From NCBI GenBank assembly GCA_964351745.1, contig CAYGPI010000003.1, forward strand, positions 1 through 64,000: 64,000 nt of DNA, in the 5' to 3' direction. This document shows positions 53,670-63,251 of the stretch, piece after piece. A program made the translations under genes and the position numbers. Below the pieces are notes generated by a model, which saw only the letters and a list, made by a program, of their open reading frames with translations, ran no database searches and was not told the origin of the DNA. This stretch comes from CAYNJF01 sp964351745. GTDB taxonomy: Bacteria; Pseudomonadota; Gammaproteobacteria; Berkiellales; Berkiellaceae. Numbering within the stretch: position 1 is the stretch's first letter; each line of letters starts with the position of its first letter.

Positions 53670-54769
53670 AAACACATATTTTACACGTCATTTACAAGCT
53701 ATCAACAGGTGGGCTAGAAGGCGGGCTTATTAATTTGGTGAATACTTTGCCAAAGGGGGAGTTTCATCACACAATCTTAAGTTTGACAGATGAAGATTCC
53801 TTTGCGAATCGAATTATCCAAGATAATGTTGATATTATTTGTTTACGTAAAAAACCTGGACCACTGTTTGCTTACTTTCTCAATATTCATAAAATCATGA
53901 AGCAAATTAAACCAGACATTCTACACACTCGTAATCTAGCAACATTAGAATGTCAGGTGATGGGTTGGGCAGCACGCATCCCTTATCGTATTCATTCTGA
54001 GCATGGTCGTGATATGAGTGATGTCCATGGATTAAACCGTAAGTCCATTCTTCTGCGCAGGTGGCTACGTCCTTTTGTGCATGACTATGTTGCTTTGTCT
54101 AAAGATTTGGAAGGATATTTAACTCAAACGATTGGTGCTCCAAAAGATAAATGTATTCAAATCTATAATGGTGTTGACACGACAAAGTTTTCACCAAAAC
54201 GCAGAGCACGAACGGAACCATTCGTCATTCTAACAGCTGGACGATTGGACCCAGTCAAAGACTTGCCAACTCTCTTAGAAGGCTTTGCAAGGTTTCATAA
54301 GAAGGTCAAAGATACTCAACTTTGGATCGTTGGTGACGGGTCGCAACGTCAATCCCTAGAGCAGTATGCCAAAGAATTAGGAATTAGTAAGCATGTCCGA
54401 TTTTGGGGCACTCGTGCGGACTTGCCTCAATTGATGAAAAAAGCACATTTGTACGCTCAGACTTCTTTGTACGAGGGTATTTCAAACACTGTTTTAGAAG
54501 CGATGAGTAGTGGGCTATGCGTTGTTGCAACAGCGGTTGGTGGCAATCCAGAGCTGATAGAGCATCAGAAAAGCGGAATTTTAATTGAGCCAAAACGCAG
54601 TGATGTTTTAGCCCAAGCATTTTTAGATCTATGTGAGCAGGATTCAAAGCGCTCAACATTTGGTGAGTACGCTAGAAATGAGGTCTGCGCTCGGTTTTCT
54701 TTAGAAATCATGAGTCAGCGGTATTACCGTTTATACACATCTAAAAGGGAGGCATCATGTGTGGCATAA
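53666..54769 (+). CDS. XrtA-associated glycosyltransferase (Stp2 type)
   Basis: A 367-residue GT4 family enzyme of the TIGR03088 type. Starts ILHVIYKLSTGGLEGGLINL; catalytic domain has ILTAGRLDPVKDLPTLLEGF, GTRADLPQLMKKAHLYAQTS and EGISNTVLEAMSSGLCVVAT. Overlaps xrtA by four bases and the amidotransferase by 13 bases. Confidence 0.93.
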   Translation: MKTHILHVIYKLSTGGLEGGLINLVNTLPKGEFHHTILSLTDEDSFANRIIQDNVDIICLRKKPGPLFAYFLNIHKIMKQIKPDILHTRNLATLECQVMGWAARIPYRIHSEHGRDMSDVHGLNRKSILLRRWLRPFVHDYVALSKDLEGYLTQTIGAPKDKCIQIYNGVDTTKFSPKRRARTEPFVILTAGRLDPVKDLPTLLEGFARFHKKVKDTQLWIVGDGSQRQSLEQYAKELGISKHVRFWGTRADLPQLMKKAHLYAQTSLYEGISNTVLEAMSSGLCVVATAVGGNPELIEHQKSGILIEPKRSDVLAQAFLDLCEQDSKRSTFGEYARNEVCARFSLEIMSQRYYRLYTSKREASCVA

Positions 54770-56694
54770 CAGGTATTTTTGATTGCCAGAGCTTTCGGAA
54801 TATTGATGTAAGTTTACTTAAAAAAATGAATCAGAGTTTAGTACATCGTGGACCAGATGCTGGTGGAGAGTATATTGCTCAAGGTTTAGGGTTAGCCCAT
54901 CGAAGGTTAAGTATCATCGATATACAAACTGGGCAACAGCCTATGTTAAATCTTGATAAGAGCTTAGCTGTTGTATTTAATGGAGAAATCTATAATTACA
55001 AAGCCTTACGCCGCCTTTTAGAAAGCCATGGTTATGGTTTTCAAACGAATTCTGATACAGAAGTTCTGCTGCATGGTTATGCTCATTGGGGACATGAATT
55101 ACCCAATTATTTAAGAGGGATGTTTGCTTTCGCTATTTGGGATCAGTCCAATCGAAAATTATTTCTTGCACGAGATAGACTGGGCATTAAGCCTCTCTAT
55201 TACGCATACTTAACCTCGGGAGAATTTATTTTTGGCTCTGAGCTAAAAGCAATTTTAGCTCATCCAAATTTCAACCAATCTCTTAATCCGTATGCTATTT
55301 GTGATTATTTTGCTTATGGCTATATACCAGATCCTAAAACAATTTACAAAATGGCTCACAAACTTAATCCAGGGCACACCCTAACGGTTTGCTGGGGACA
55401 AAGCCAGGGGTTGCAGAAAGCATACTGGGATGTCCCTGATTATGATGAAAGTGCTAGGTCTGAATCTGAGACAAGAGAGCAATTACAAGATAAAATCAAA
55501 GAAAGCGTCGATTTACGTATGCTTTCAGAGGTTCCTTTAGGCGCCTTTTTGTCTGGTGGGGTAGATTCTAGTGTGGTTGTTAATGAAATGACAAAGTTTC
55601 AAAACACACCAGTGACGACCTGCTCTATTGGGTTCCAAGAAAAAATTTATGATGAATCTACTTATGCTCAGCAAGTGGCTGAGCATTTACAAACAGATCA
55701 TTTTTTGAAGATGGTGGAAGGAAGAGATGTCCCACCTTTAGATCTTTTGTCTTCTATATATGATGAGCCCTTTGCTGATTCATCTTGTATCCCAACCCTC
55801 CAGGTTTGTCAAAGCGCAAGAGAGCATGTCACAGTTGCGTTATCAGGAGATGGTGGTGATGAGGTTTTTGCTGGCTACCGTCGATATCAAGCCCATTTGT
55901 TGGAAGAAAAAGTAAGAAACAGGTTACCTTTATCAATACGACAAGGTATCTTTAAACCGCTAGCTTCTCTTTATCCAAGATTAAAAAGAGGCCCGCGATA
56001 TCTTAGGGCCAAATCAACTTTTGAATCATTATGCTTTAATGCCGTAGAAGGGTATTTTAATAATATCAGTATTTTTAAACCTCATATGCATCAACAATTA
56101 TTTTCATCAGCTTTAAAAAAGGAACTTGGAGGCTATGGTGCTATTTCTGTTTTAAACGATCATGCAAGTCATGCTCAAACAAATTGCCCATTAAACCTCA
56201 TTCAATATTTGGATATAAAGGCCTATTTGCCGGGTGATATTCTAACAAAAGTTGACAGGGCGAGTATGCATCATAGTTTAGAAGTTAGAGTTCCTTTATT
56301 AGATCATGAGTTGGTTTCATTGGCGCAAACAATCCCAAGCCATATGAAGCTAAAAAATCAAACAACAAAATACATTTTAAAGAAAACCTATGAGCAAGCG
56401 TTGCCTTTAGATATTCTTTATAGAAAAAAGCAGGGTTTTGCCGTACCTTTAGGGGATTGGTTTAGGGGACCATTAAAGCAAAAGGCGCTTAATCTAGCTT
56501 CATCGCCAGCCTTAATAGGATGTGGCTTTTTGGATATGAGTACCGTCAATCAAGTGGTGACAGCGCATCTTAATCAAGGTGCAGATAATAGTGCGATGCT
56601 TTGGACATTGTGTATGTTTGAGGCATTTATGAATAAACACCTTTCGCTCCAACCAATAGAGGATGAAAGCTATGCGCATACTGCATGTGCTTGA
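54757..56694 (+). CDS. XrtA-associated asparagine synthase-like amidotransferase
   Basis: A 645-residue glutamine-hydrolysing asparagine synthase homologue (TIGR03108 type). Cys2 of MCGITGIFD is the glutaminase nucleophile; NGEIYNY and HRGPDAGG follow. The ATP-binding synthase domain has LSGGVDSS near 268 and ALSGDGGDEVFAGYRR. In XrtA loci it probably amidates the polymer or a sugar precursor, e.g. a uronic acid, rather than making asparagine. This role is inference from co-occurrence. Confidence 0.93.
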   Translation: MCGITGIFDCQSFRNIDVSLLKKMNQSLVHRGPDAGGEYIAQGLGLAHRRLSIIDIQTGQQPMLNLDKSLAVVFNGEIYNYKALRRLLESHGYGFQTNSDTEVLLHGYAHWGHELPNYLRGMFAFAIWDQSNRKLFLARDRLGIKPLYYAYLTSGEFIFGSELKAILAHPNFNQSLNPYAICDYFAYGYIPDPKTIYKMAHKLNPGHTLTVCWGQSQGLQKAYWDVPDYDESARSESETREQLQDKIKESVDLRMLSEVPLGAFLSGGVDSSVVVNEMTKFQNTPVTTCSIGFQEKIYDESTYAQQVAEHLQTDHFLKMVEGRDVPPLDLLSSIYDEPFADSSCIPTLQVCQSAREHVTVALSGDGGDEVFAGYRRYQAHLLEEKVRNRLPLSIRQGIFKPLASLYPRLKRGPRYLRAKSTFESLCFNAVEGYFNNISIFKPHMHQQLFSSALKKELGGYGAISVLNDHASHAQTNCPLNLIQYLDIKAYLPGDILTKVDRASMHHSLEVRVPLLDHELVSLAQTIPSHMKLKNQTTKYILKKTYEQALPLDILYRKKQGFAVPLGDWFRGPLKQKALNLASSPALIGCGFLDMSTVNQVVTAHLNQGADNSAMLWTLCMFEAFMNKHLSLQPIEDESYAHTACA

Positions 56695-57880
56695 CCATTC
56701 GTTGCCACTTCAAAGTGGTTATACGTTTAGAACATTAAGAATTATTCAGTGCCAAAGAGACCAGGGTTTTGAGACTTTCCATCTTACAAGCCCTAAACAA
56801 GGATCGAGTACGCTTGAGGTGGAGACCTTTGACACGCTAAATTTCTATCGCTCTAAAGGCTCAAAATTTTGGCAAAGTTTGCCCATTTTTAGGCAGGCAT
56901 GGACTGTTGCTTCTTTGAAGTCATCCTTAGAGAAATGTATCTTAGAGCTGAAACCTGATGTTTTACATATACATTCTCCTGTTCTTAATGGGATAGCAGC
57001 TCTATCTTTGGCCAAGAAGCATCATATCCCTATTGTGTATGAAATCAGAGCTTTCTGGGAAGATGCTGCAGTTGATCATGGCACGCAATCTGCTTCTAGT
57101 TTACGGTATAAGATATCAAGAGCGCTTGAATCTTATATGATTAAAAAAGCTAAGCATGTGACTACTATTTGCCAAGGGTTAAAGTCTGATTTATTAGGGC
57201 GTGGTCTGGATGAAAAGAAAATTACGGTTATCCCTAATGCTGTCGATATCAAAGATTTCTCAAAACAAAAAGTCAACCAATCCTTGAAACAATCTCTTAT
57301 TGACACTTATCAGCTCAAAGATAAATATATTTTTGGTTTTATTGGTTCTTTTTATGGTTACGAAGGTTTAGATTTATTTGTAGATGCCATTGCTCAAATG
57401 AGGCATCAGCTTGGACGATTTGCAGTTTTATTAGTAGGCGGCGGTCCTCAGGAGAAGCTTCTAAAAGCACAGATTGAGCGATTAGATTTAGGCGCAGTGA
57501 TACATTTGGTTGGTAGGGTTCCACATAGTGATGTCGTGACCTATTATGATTTATGTGACTTATGCGTTTATCCTAGAAAAAAAATGAGGCTGACTGATTT
57601 AGTGACACCTTTAAAGCCATTGGAGGCCATGTCACGTGGTGTGCCTGTGTTAGCTTCTGATGTTGGAGGGCATAAGGAATTGATCTTAAGTAATGAGACA
57701 GGATTTCTTTTTGAAGCTGATAACATCAATAGTTTGAAGTTAAGCTTATTAAAGTGTAAGACGCAAAGAAGGCCTATGGAAGTTATCTTTAAAGCTCAAA
57801 ATTTTGTCACTGAAGAGCGCAATTGGAAAAAAGCAACTCAACCTTATGAAAAAGTTTTTAAGCAAGTCTGTGCAGATTAA
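56672..57880 (+). CDS. Exosortase A-associated glycosyltransferase
   Basis: A 402-residue GT4 enzyme (TIGR04063 type). N-terminal MRILHVLDHSLPLQSGYTFR is characteristic; catalytic domain has VIPNAVDIKDF, FIGSFYGYEGLDLFVDAI and PLKPLEAMSRGVPVLASDVG. ATG 56672 with AGAGGA upstream was preferred over an in-frame ATG at 56663. Overlaps the previous gene by 23 bases. Confidence 0.92.
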   Translation: MRILHVLDHSLPLQSGYTFRTLRIIQCQRDQGFETFHLTSPKQGSSTLEVETFDTLNFYRSKGSKFWQSLPIFRQAWTVASLKSSLEKCILELKPDVLHIHSPVLNGIAALSLAKKHHIPIVYEIRAFWEDAAVDHGTQSASSLRYKISRALESYMIKKAKHVTTICQGLKSDLLGRGLDEKKITVIPNAVDIKDFSKQKVNQSLKQSLIDTYQLKDKYIFGFIGSFYGYEGLDLFVDAIAQMRHQLGRFAVLLVGGGPQEKLLKAQIERLDLGAVIHLVGRVPHSDVVTYYDLCDLCVYPRKKMRLTDLVTPLKPLEAMSRGVPVLASDVGGHKELILSNETGFLFEADNINSLKLSLLKCKTQRRPMEVIFKAQNFVTEERNWKKATQPYEKVFKQVCAD

Positions 57881-58949
57881 AAAACAAGTGATTCTTGTCG
57901 GGCCATTACCTCCACCTGCTGGAGGTATGAGTCTGCAAACAGCCATGTTTAGTCAGTGGTTAAAAAACGAGAATATTCTAGCTCAGATCATTGCAACCAA
58001 TACGATGCTGTATCCTTCCAGTTTAAATAAGATCAAAGGGATCCGAGCCATTTTTCGATTAGGTGTTTTATGTTGGCAACTTATTAGGGCTCTTAAAAGC
58101 GCTTCAATGGTGCATTTGATGGCCAATTCAGGATGGTCATGGTATTTCTATGCGATGCCGACGTTATTGATTTCAAAATGGTTTAAAGTACCAGTGATTG
58201 TTAATTATAGAGGCGGGAATGCCAGGCAGTTTTTTGATAAAAACATGTCGCGAATACGAAGTAGCTTAAAATCTGCAGCAGCCATCGTTGTGCCATCAAC
58301 CTATTTGAAAGAAGTGTTTCAAGATTTTGGTTTTGAAGTACACGTTATTCCTAACGCTGTTGATCTAAATCTATTCAAGCCATCAGATCATCAAAATAAA
58401 AGTTTTCACTGTGTCGTGGCTAGGAATTTAGAAGCAATCTATGGCGTTGATATAGCAATAAGTGCATTTGCCTTAGCTTTAAAAGAAATACCTGACATGA
58501 AGCTATTCATCACTGGTGAAGGGCCAGAAGAAAGTACACTTAAGCAAATGGTGGCAGACTTAGGTATCTCTGAAGCTGTCACATTTATGGGACGTTTAGA
58601 TCGCCAGGAAATGGCTGATACTTTTTCAAAGGCTCATCTTTTAATTAATGCGAGCCGTGTTGATAATATGCCAAATGCATTGCTAGAAGCTCAAGCATGC
58701 GGTGTTCCGATTTTGTCCACTAAAGTTGGCGGCATACCTTATATGGTTGAGCATCGATCAACAGCTATCTTGGTTCCTGTTGATAATGTTGTTTTAATGA
58801 GCGAAGGTATTGTTGAGCTTTGCCGCGATGAAGTTTTACGTAGTCGTCTCAGAGATACCAGCTTGAGTGAAGTGAAAAAATTAGCATGGCCACTGACCAT
58901 TAAGATCTGGAAGAGAATCTATCATCAAGTCGGAGTCTCTATTGTTTAA
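57846..58949 (+). CDS. Glycosyltransferase family 4
   Basis: A 367-residue GT-B enzyme with LVGPLPPPAGGMSLQ at the start (donor-side loop), VIPNAVDLNLF, LFITGEGPEESTLKQM, and NALLEAQACGVPILSTKVGG. The ATG at 57846 overlaps the previous gene by 35 bases; a TTG at 57804 extends the frame but is less likely. Adds a sugar to the polymer repeat. Confidence 0.88.
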   Translation: MKKFLSKSVQIKKQVILVGPLPPPAGGMSLQTAMFSQWLKNENILAQIIATNTMLYPSSLNKIKGIRAIFRLGVLCWQLIRALKSASMVHLMANSGWSWYFYAMPTLLISKWFKVPVIVNYRGGNARQFFDKNMSRIRSSLKSAAAIVVPSTYLKEVFQDFGFEVHVIPNAVDLNLFKPSDHQNKSFHCVVARNLEAIYGVDIAISAFALALKEIPDMKLFITGEGPEESTLKQMVADLGISEAVTFMGRLDRQEMADTFSKAHLLINASRVDNMPNALLEAQACGVPILSTKVGGIPYMVEHRSTAILVPVDNVVLMSEGIVELCRDEVLRSRLRDTSLSEVKKLAWPLTIKIWKRIYHQVGVSIV

Positions 58950-60327
58950 TCTAGATAGTTTATATACTCGTATGGTCAGCTCGATGCTTTTTCCATCGCA
59001 TGAGTGGCTTAAGCGTCACCAGACAAAAAAATTGACGAAAGAGCTTATGATTTCTCAGTGGACTAGCTTAGATAAGCTGAGAGTCATACAGTCAGAAAAG
59101 CTGTATGGTTTCTTAAAAACAGTGATGAAAGATGTTCCCTTTTATAAATCATATCAGCATCATTTACCGACATGCCATCACGACGCACTATCTTGTTTGT
59201 CTCAATTACCAATCATAGATAAGTCAGACATCACAAAACACTTCAATGAGCTAAAAAGCCAAAAATTGCGTGATTGCGTAATGCGAAAAACAGGAGGCTC
59301 TAGTGGTGAGCCTTTCGAGTTTTTACTCAGTAAGCGTCGAATCAGCCATGATGTCGCGGCAAAGTGGCGTGCTACTAAATGGTGGGGGGTTGACATAGGT
59401 GATAAAGAGCTTGTGATTTGGGGCTCACAAATTGAGTTTCAGGGGCAAAGCCTACTAAAAAAAATTAGAGATTTTGCTCTAAGAAGTCATTTTGTTTCTA
59501 GTGAGGGCTTGAACTCAACGAAGATCAATCAAATATTGAAATTGATTGTTACAATGCGACCTAAAATGCTTTTTAGCTATCCTTCCATTCTTAATGTTTT
59601 AGCTAATGCTCAAAAGGAATCATTGAATAACTCATACTGGCAAAACCTTAAAGTAGCCTTTGTGACCTCAGAAATGCTTGAGCCATTTCAAAAAGCAAAT
59701 ATAGAATCTGCGTTCGGTTGTAAAGTAGCCAATGGGTATGGGGGGAGAGACCTAGGGTTTATTGCTCATGCTTGCATGGAGGGAAATCTTCATTTGAGCT
59801 TTGAAGATATTGTTGTCGAAATACTAGATCCTAAAGGGCGCAAATGTGCCCCTGGTATGGTTGGTGAGATTGTTGTAACTCATTTGTCTACCCAAGACTT
59901 TCCCTTTATCAGGTATCGCTCAGGTGATTACGGTAGTATCAGTTATAAACCTTGTGCTTGTGGTCGAGGTTTGCCAATTCTAGATAAACTAGATGGGCGA
60001 GTTTCTGATTTAATCTACGCAAAAGACAGCTCAATTATCCACCGTAGCCAACTCTTTAAGCTCATTAGCAGGTACTCATCAAAGATAACGAACTTTAGAT
60101 TTGAGCAATATTCTTTAGAGCACGCACAACTTCTTTATATTGGTAGTGGTTTATCGTTGGATCAGCTGTGTCAAATGGAGGCCTCCTTTTTAAGCTTATT
60201 AGGCTCAGATGTAAAGCTTGATATCATTCATTGTCAGCAAATGCCTGAGCTTAGCTCGGGGAAGCATAAGTTCATCATCAGCCATCTTGCAGTCAATCCA
60301 CCGCATAAGGTAAGGGCAACAGCATAG
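58942..60327 (+). CDS. CapK/PaaK-like adenylate-forming protein
   Basis: A 461-residue protein of the CapK (phenylacetate-CoA ligase-like) family. Motifs: MRKTGGSSGEPFEFLLS (P-loop-like), NGYGGRDLGFIAHAC (adenylate region) and FPFIRYRSGDYG followed by CACGRGLPILDKLDGRVSD. Such proteins lie in capsule and exopolysaccharide loci and may activate an acyl group for transfer. Start is TTG at 58942 with CGGAG six bases upstream; it overlaps the previous stop. Confidence 0.85.
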   Translation: MFNLDSLYTRMVSSMLFPSHEWLKRHQTKKLTKELMISQWTSLDKLRVIQSEKLYGFLKTVMKDVPFYKSYQHHLPTCHHDALSCLSQLPIIDKSDITKHFNELKSQKLRDCVMRKTGGSSGEPFEFLLSKRRISHDVAAKWRATKWWGVDIGDKELVIWGSQIEFQGQSLLKKIRDFALRSHFVSSEGLNSTKINQILKLIVTMRPKMLFSYPSILNVLANAQKESLNNSYWQNLKVAFVTSEMLEPFQKANIESAFGCKVANGYGGRDLGFIAHACMEGNLHLSFEDIVVEILDPKGRKCAPGMVGEIVVTHLSTQDFPFIRYRSGDYGSISYKPCACGRGLPILDKLDGRVSDLIYAKDSSIIHRSQLFKLISRYSSKITNFRFEQYSLEHAQLLYIGSGLSLDQLCQMEASFLSLLGSDVKLDIIHCQQMPELSSGKHKFIISHLAVNPPHKVRATA

Positions 60328-61791
60328 ATGTTAGTTGATAAATTAAAATCCTCATTAAGTTTGTCCTTTCTTGATAAATATGTTGGCTATAGCTTACGTT
60401 TGGTTGCAACGGTGATGTTGGCTCGTTTATGCTCACCGCACGAAATTGGCATTTTTTCAGTTGCTTTTGTCATGATAAGTGTGGGGCATGTTCTTAGAGA
60501 TTTTGGCGTAGCCCAATATCTTATTGCACAACCTAATATCGATAGAGAGAAAATTCGAGCCTCTTTAACAATGATGTGGGGGATTGCATGGGGGCTGTTT
60601 GCTCTCTTGTGGGTGTTTAAGGGGCAGATTAGCTTATTTTATCAAGAGCCTGAGCTAGAGCATGCTATTGAGGTTTTATCTATCATCTTTTTATTAGCGC
60701 CCTTTGGCTCTGTTCGAATAGCGCTCTTAAGAAGAGAAATGGACTTTGGTAAATTAGCGAGAATCAATATTGGCTCATATTTAGCTTTACATGGCGTCAC
60801 ACTATATATGGCATGGGTTGGATGGGGGCTAGATGCTTTAGTTTGGGGGCAGGTTGCTGGTGTTATTGCAACATTGCTGGGCACCATTTACTATAGTCCA
60901 CCTCAGTGCTGGCATTGGCCTGGTCTCAAGGGGATGCGAGATGTCTATCGATTTGGATTACCCTTGTGTGCGGCTAACATCCTTGAGACATCATCAGATG
61001 GTGCAGGCGATCTAATCTTGGGTAAAACGATGTCCATGCAGTCTGTGGGCTTATTTGGCAAAGCTCAAAGCTTAATGAATTTATTTAAGATTGCTGTGAC
61101 TTCAGCGATATGGCCTGTTGTTTTGCCATATTTCTCAATTAAAAATCGTAATCGTGAATCGCTTTTGCCTGATTACCTCAAGGCGATGCAAATGTATATG
61201 TTGTTTGCCTGGCCATTTTTCGTAGGGTTATGGTTTTTTACTGAGCCATTTGTTCTCATCTTATTTGGTGACCAATGGATTGATATTATTCCACTTGTGA
61301 GAGTCTTATGCTTTGTAGCTGCTTTCCAAGCTATTTTCCCTTTCTATAATGCTTTACTAGTTGCTAAGGGTAAGGTTGTCTTGAATTTAAGGTGTCAAGT
61401 TGTCTTCGCTATACTAAAAGTGCTTGCCGTTTGTGGTGGAGCAACGTTAGGTCTCTTAGAGGTAACTTATTTTCTCTTAGCTGCTGAAGTGATAAGTTTT
61501 ATCATTCTATATATGGTTTTACAAAAAGCGATTTCTATAAAGATGCCAGATGTGCTTAGTGCTATTTGTTCACCAAGCATACTTGTCGGTTGTTTAATAC
61601 CAACATTTATATTAGTTCGATGGGGCTGTCAGTCTTATGAGTTGCATCAAACATGGCAACTTGCAATCCCAGTCGTCCTTGGATTGGTGATGTGGGCTTT
61701 ACACTTGAAGATAACTGAACATTTTCTTTTTGGCTATTTAGCTAAGCCCTTACTAGGAATCATTAAAGGGGTAAAATATGCAAGACAATGA
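60328..61791 (+). CDS. Polysaccharide flippase (Wzx/MOP family)
   Basis: A 487-residue membrane protein with about 12-14 helices of the oligosaccharide flippase family. Start MLVDKLKSSLSLSFLDKYVGYSLRLVATVMLARL is typical, with FGVAQYLI and FGLPLCAANILE later. Flips lipid-linked repeat units across the inner membrane. Directly adjoins the CapK gene. Confidence 0.9.
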   Translation: MLVDKLKSSLSLSFLDKYVGYSLRLVATVMLARLCSPHEIGIFSVAFVMISVGHVLRDFGVAQYLIAQPNIDREKIRASLTMMWGIAWGLFALLWVFKGQISLFYQEPELEHAIEVLSIIFLLAPFGSVRIALLRREMDFGKLARINIGSYLALHGVTLYMAWVGWGLDALVWGQVAGVIATLLGTIYYSPPQCWHWPGLKGMRDVYRFGLPLCAANILETSSDGAGDLILGKTMSMQSVGLFGKAQSLMNLFKIAVTSAIWPVVLPYFSIKNRNRESLLPDYLKAMQMYMLFAWPFFVGLWFFTEPFVLILFGDQWIDIIPLVRVLCFVAAFQAIFPFYNALLVAKGKVVLNLRCQVVFAILKVLAVCGGATLGLLEVTYFLLAAEVISFIILYMVLQKAISIKMPDVLSAICSPSILVGCLIPTFILVRWGCQSYELHQTWQLAIPVVLGLVMWALHLKITEHFLFGYLAKPLLGIIKGVKYARQ

Positions 61792-62722
61792 GCAGGTTTC
61801 AGTCATTATGCCTTGCTATAATGGGGCTGAGACATTACGTCTATCTATTGAAAGCGTTATGAATCAAAGTTATCAAAATTTCAAGTTATATATCATTGAT
61901 GATGGCTCTAAAGATGAAACGCCTAAAATACTAGAGCAGATGCAGCGAATGTACCCGAGTAAAATTTGGTTTCAATCTCAAGAAAATCAAGGGCAAACAA
62001 AATCTAAAAATAATGCGATCGCTCAAATAAAAGGTCAGTATATTGCCTTGATAGACAGCGATGATTTGTGGCAGCGTGACAAGCTGCTTAAACAGGTTGA
62101 AATTTTCAACAAGAATCCTACAGTTGGTTTATGTTATACCAACGGATATTACATTGATGAAAAAGGCCATGTAACTGGTCATATTGGCATTGATCCTACT
62201 TTGCAGGGTGCTTGCTTAGATAAAATTATGATGGGCAATGCTATCGTAGCGTCAAGCGTTATGTTTCGCTCTGAGGTGTTTAGCAAAACAGCACTGTTTG
62301 ATGAGCGTTTCTCCGCTTGTGAAAACTGGGATCTCTGGACAAGGATATCTCAGCATTACAATTTATATGCACTTGACGAAGCTTTGGTCTGCTATCGACG
62401 ACATCAAAATAATATGAGCTTGAATTTTGAGAAGCTTCGAGAGAATAGAATTAAAGTGATTAATAAGAATTTAAATTATTATAAAGATATCTTTCCAAAT
62501 ATATCCCAGCTAACAAAGGACGCTCGTTTCAAGGCACATCGTTTCTTTGGTGAGAATTATTTATGGCATTTAGATTTGAAAAAAGCTAGAAAGGATCTGA
62601 TTTTGGCGATTTTAATTAAGCCACAATCCATATCTTGTTATAAATTACTTTTAAAGACGTTGCTGGGTCGATATTTGTTAAGCAAATTAAGAACTATGAG
62701 AGGAGGTCAACTTGCTCGCTAG
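61778..62722 (+). CDS. Glycosyltransferase family 2
   Basis: A 314-residue GT-A enzyme: VSVIMPCYNGAETLRLSIES, IDDGSKDETPKI, ALIDSDDLWQRDKL (DxD-type metal site) and ENWDLWTRIS with acceptor-side acid. AAAGGGG precedes the ATG; overlaps the flippase gene by 14 bases. Adds a sugar to the repeat. Confidence 0.92.
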   Translation: MQDNEQVSVIMPCYNGAETLRLSIESVMNQSYQNFKLYIIDDGSKDETPKILEQMQRMYPSKIWFQSQENQGQTKSKNNAIAQIKGQYIALIDSDDLWQRDKLLKQVEIFNKNPTVGLCYTNGYYIDEKGHVTGHIGIDPTLQGACLDKIMMGNAIVASSVMFRSEVFSKTALFDERFSACENWDLWTRISQHYNLYALDEALVCYRRHQNNMSLNFEKLRENRIKVINKNLNYYKDIFPNISQLTKDARFKAHRFFGENYLWHLDLKKARKDLILAILIKPQSISCYKLLLKTLLGRYLLSKLRTMRGGQLAR

Positions 62723-63251
62723 TCCATTAAAAATTCAAGTGTCAAAGATAGATTTTCAACCTAGTTTGAAAAATTTATTTATACTTTTAAACGTCAAGGG
62801 AAGGTGCTTGTATTTAAGCCCGTCACTGATGACGTTGCAAGAGTCTCTGTTATCTTCATTCCAAAAAGTGGAAGCTTGGCAGCGTGGTGTTATTTTATAC
62901 CCCAGTGACTATTTGGTCATATCAACGCACGATTTAGCTTTGTTTTCAAAGAGATCTTTCATTGGAAAGCAAGTTGTCATTATATTATCAGAAGATCGAT
63001 GGTATCAGCGGTGGCACGAATACATAAAATTTGGCTATAAGTTGAGAGCCATTAGAAAGGATTCGTACTATGTTTTCCCTCATCTCTCAAAGCCAATATG
63101 TGTGCTTGAAAACTCTGTGCCTGCCTATAAAGCCTATATGACCCGTCAGTCTTGTAAAATGCCAGGTTGGCGGGTTAACTGGGTGATGAAGTTCAAAGTT
63201 TGGGTGAAGGTTGCATTACGGATCCCTTCACTTTGGGTTATAAAGCCATGA
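62712..63251 (+). CDS. Hypothetical 179-aa protein of the exopolysaccharide locus
   Basis: TTG start at 62712, supported by a perfect AGGAGG five bases upstream; overlaps the GT2 gene by 11 bases and the next gene by four (ATGA). No family recognised. It has mixed alpha/beta character, no membrane segment, and a basic end (WRVNWVMKFKVWVKVALR). Its fixed place between a glycosyltransferase and an APH-like kinase suggests a role in polymer synthesis or modification, and its tight overlap with the kinase gene suggests the two act together. Confidence 0.65.
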   Translation: MLASPLKIQVSKIDFQPSLKNLFILLNVKGRCLYLSPSLMTLQESLLSSFQKVEAWQRGVILYPSDYLVISTHDLALFSKRSFIGKQVVIILSEDRWYQRWHEYIKFGYKLRAIRKDSYYVFPHLSKPICVLENSVPAYKAYMTRQSCKMPGWRVNWVMKFKVWVKVALRIPSLWVIKP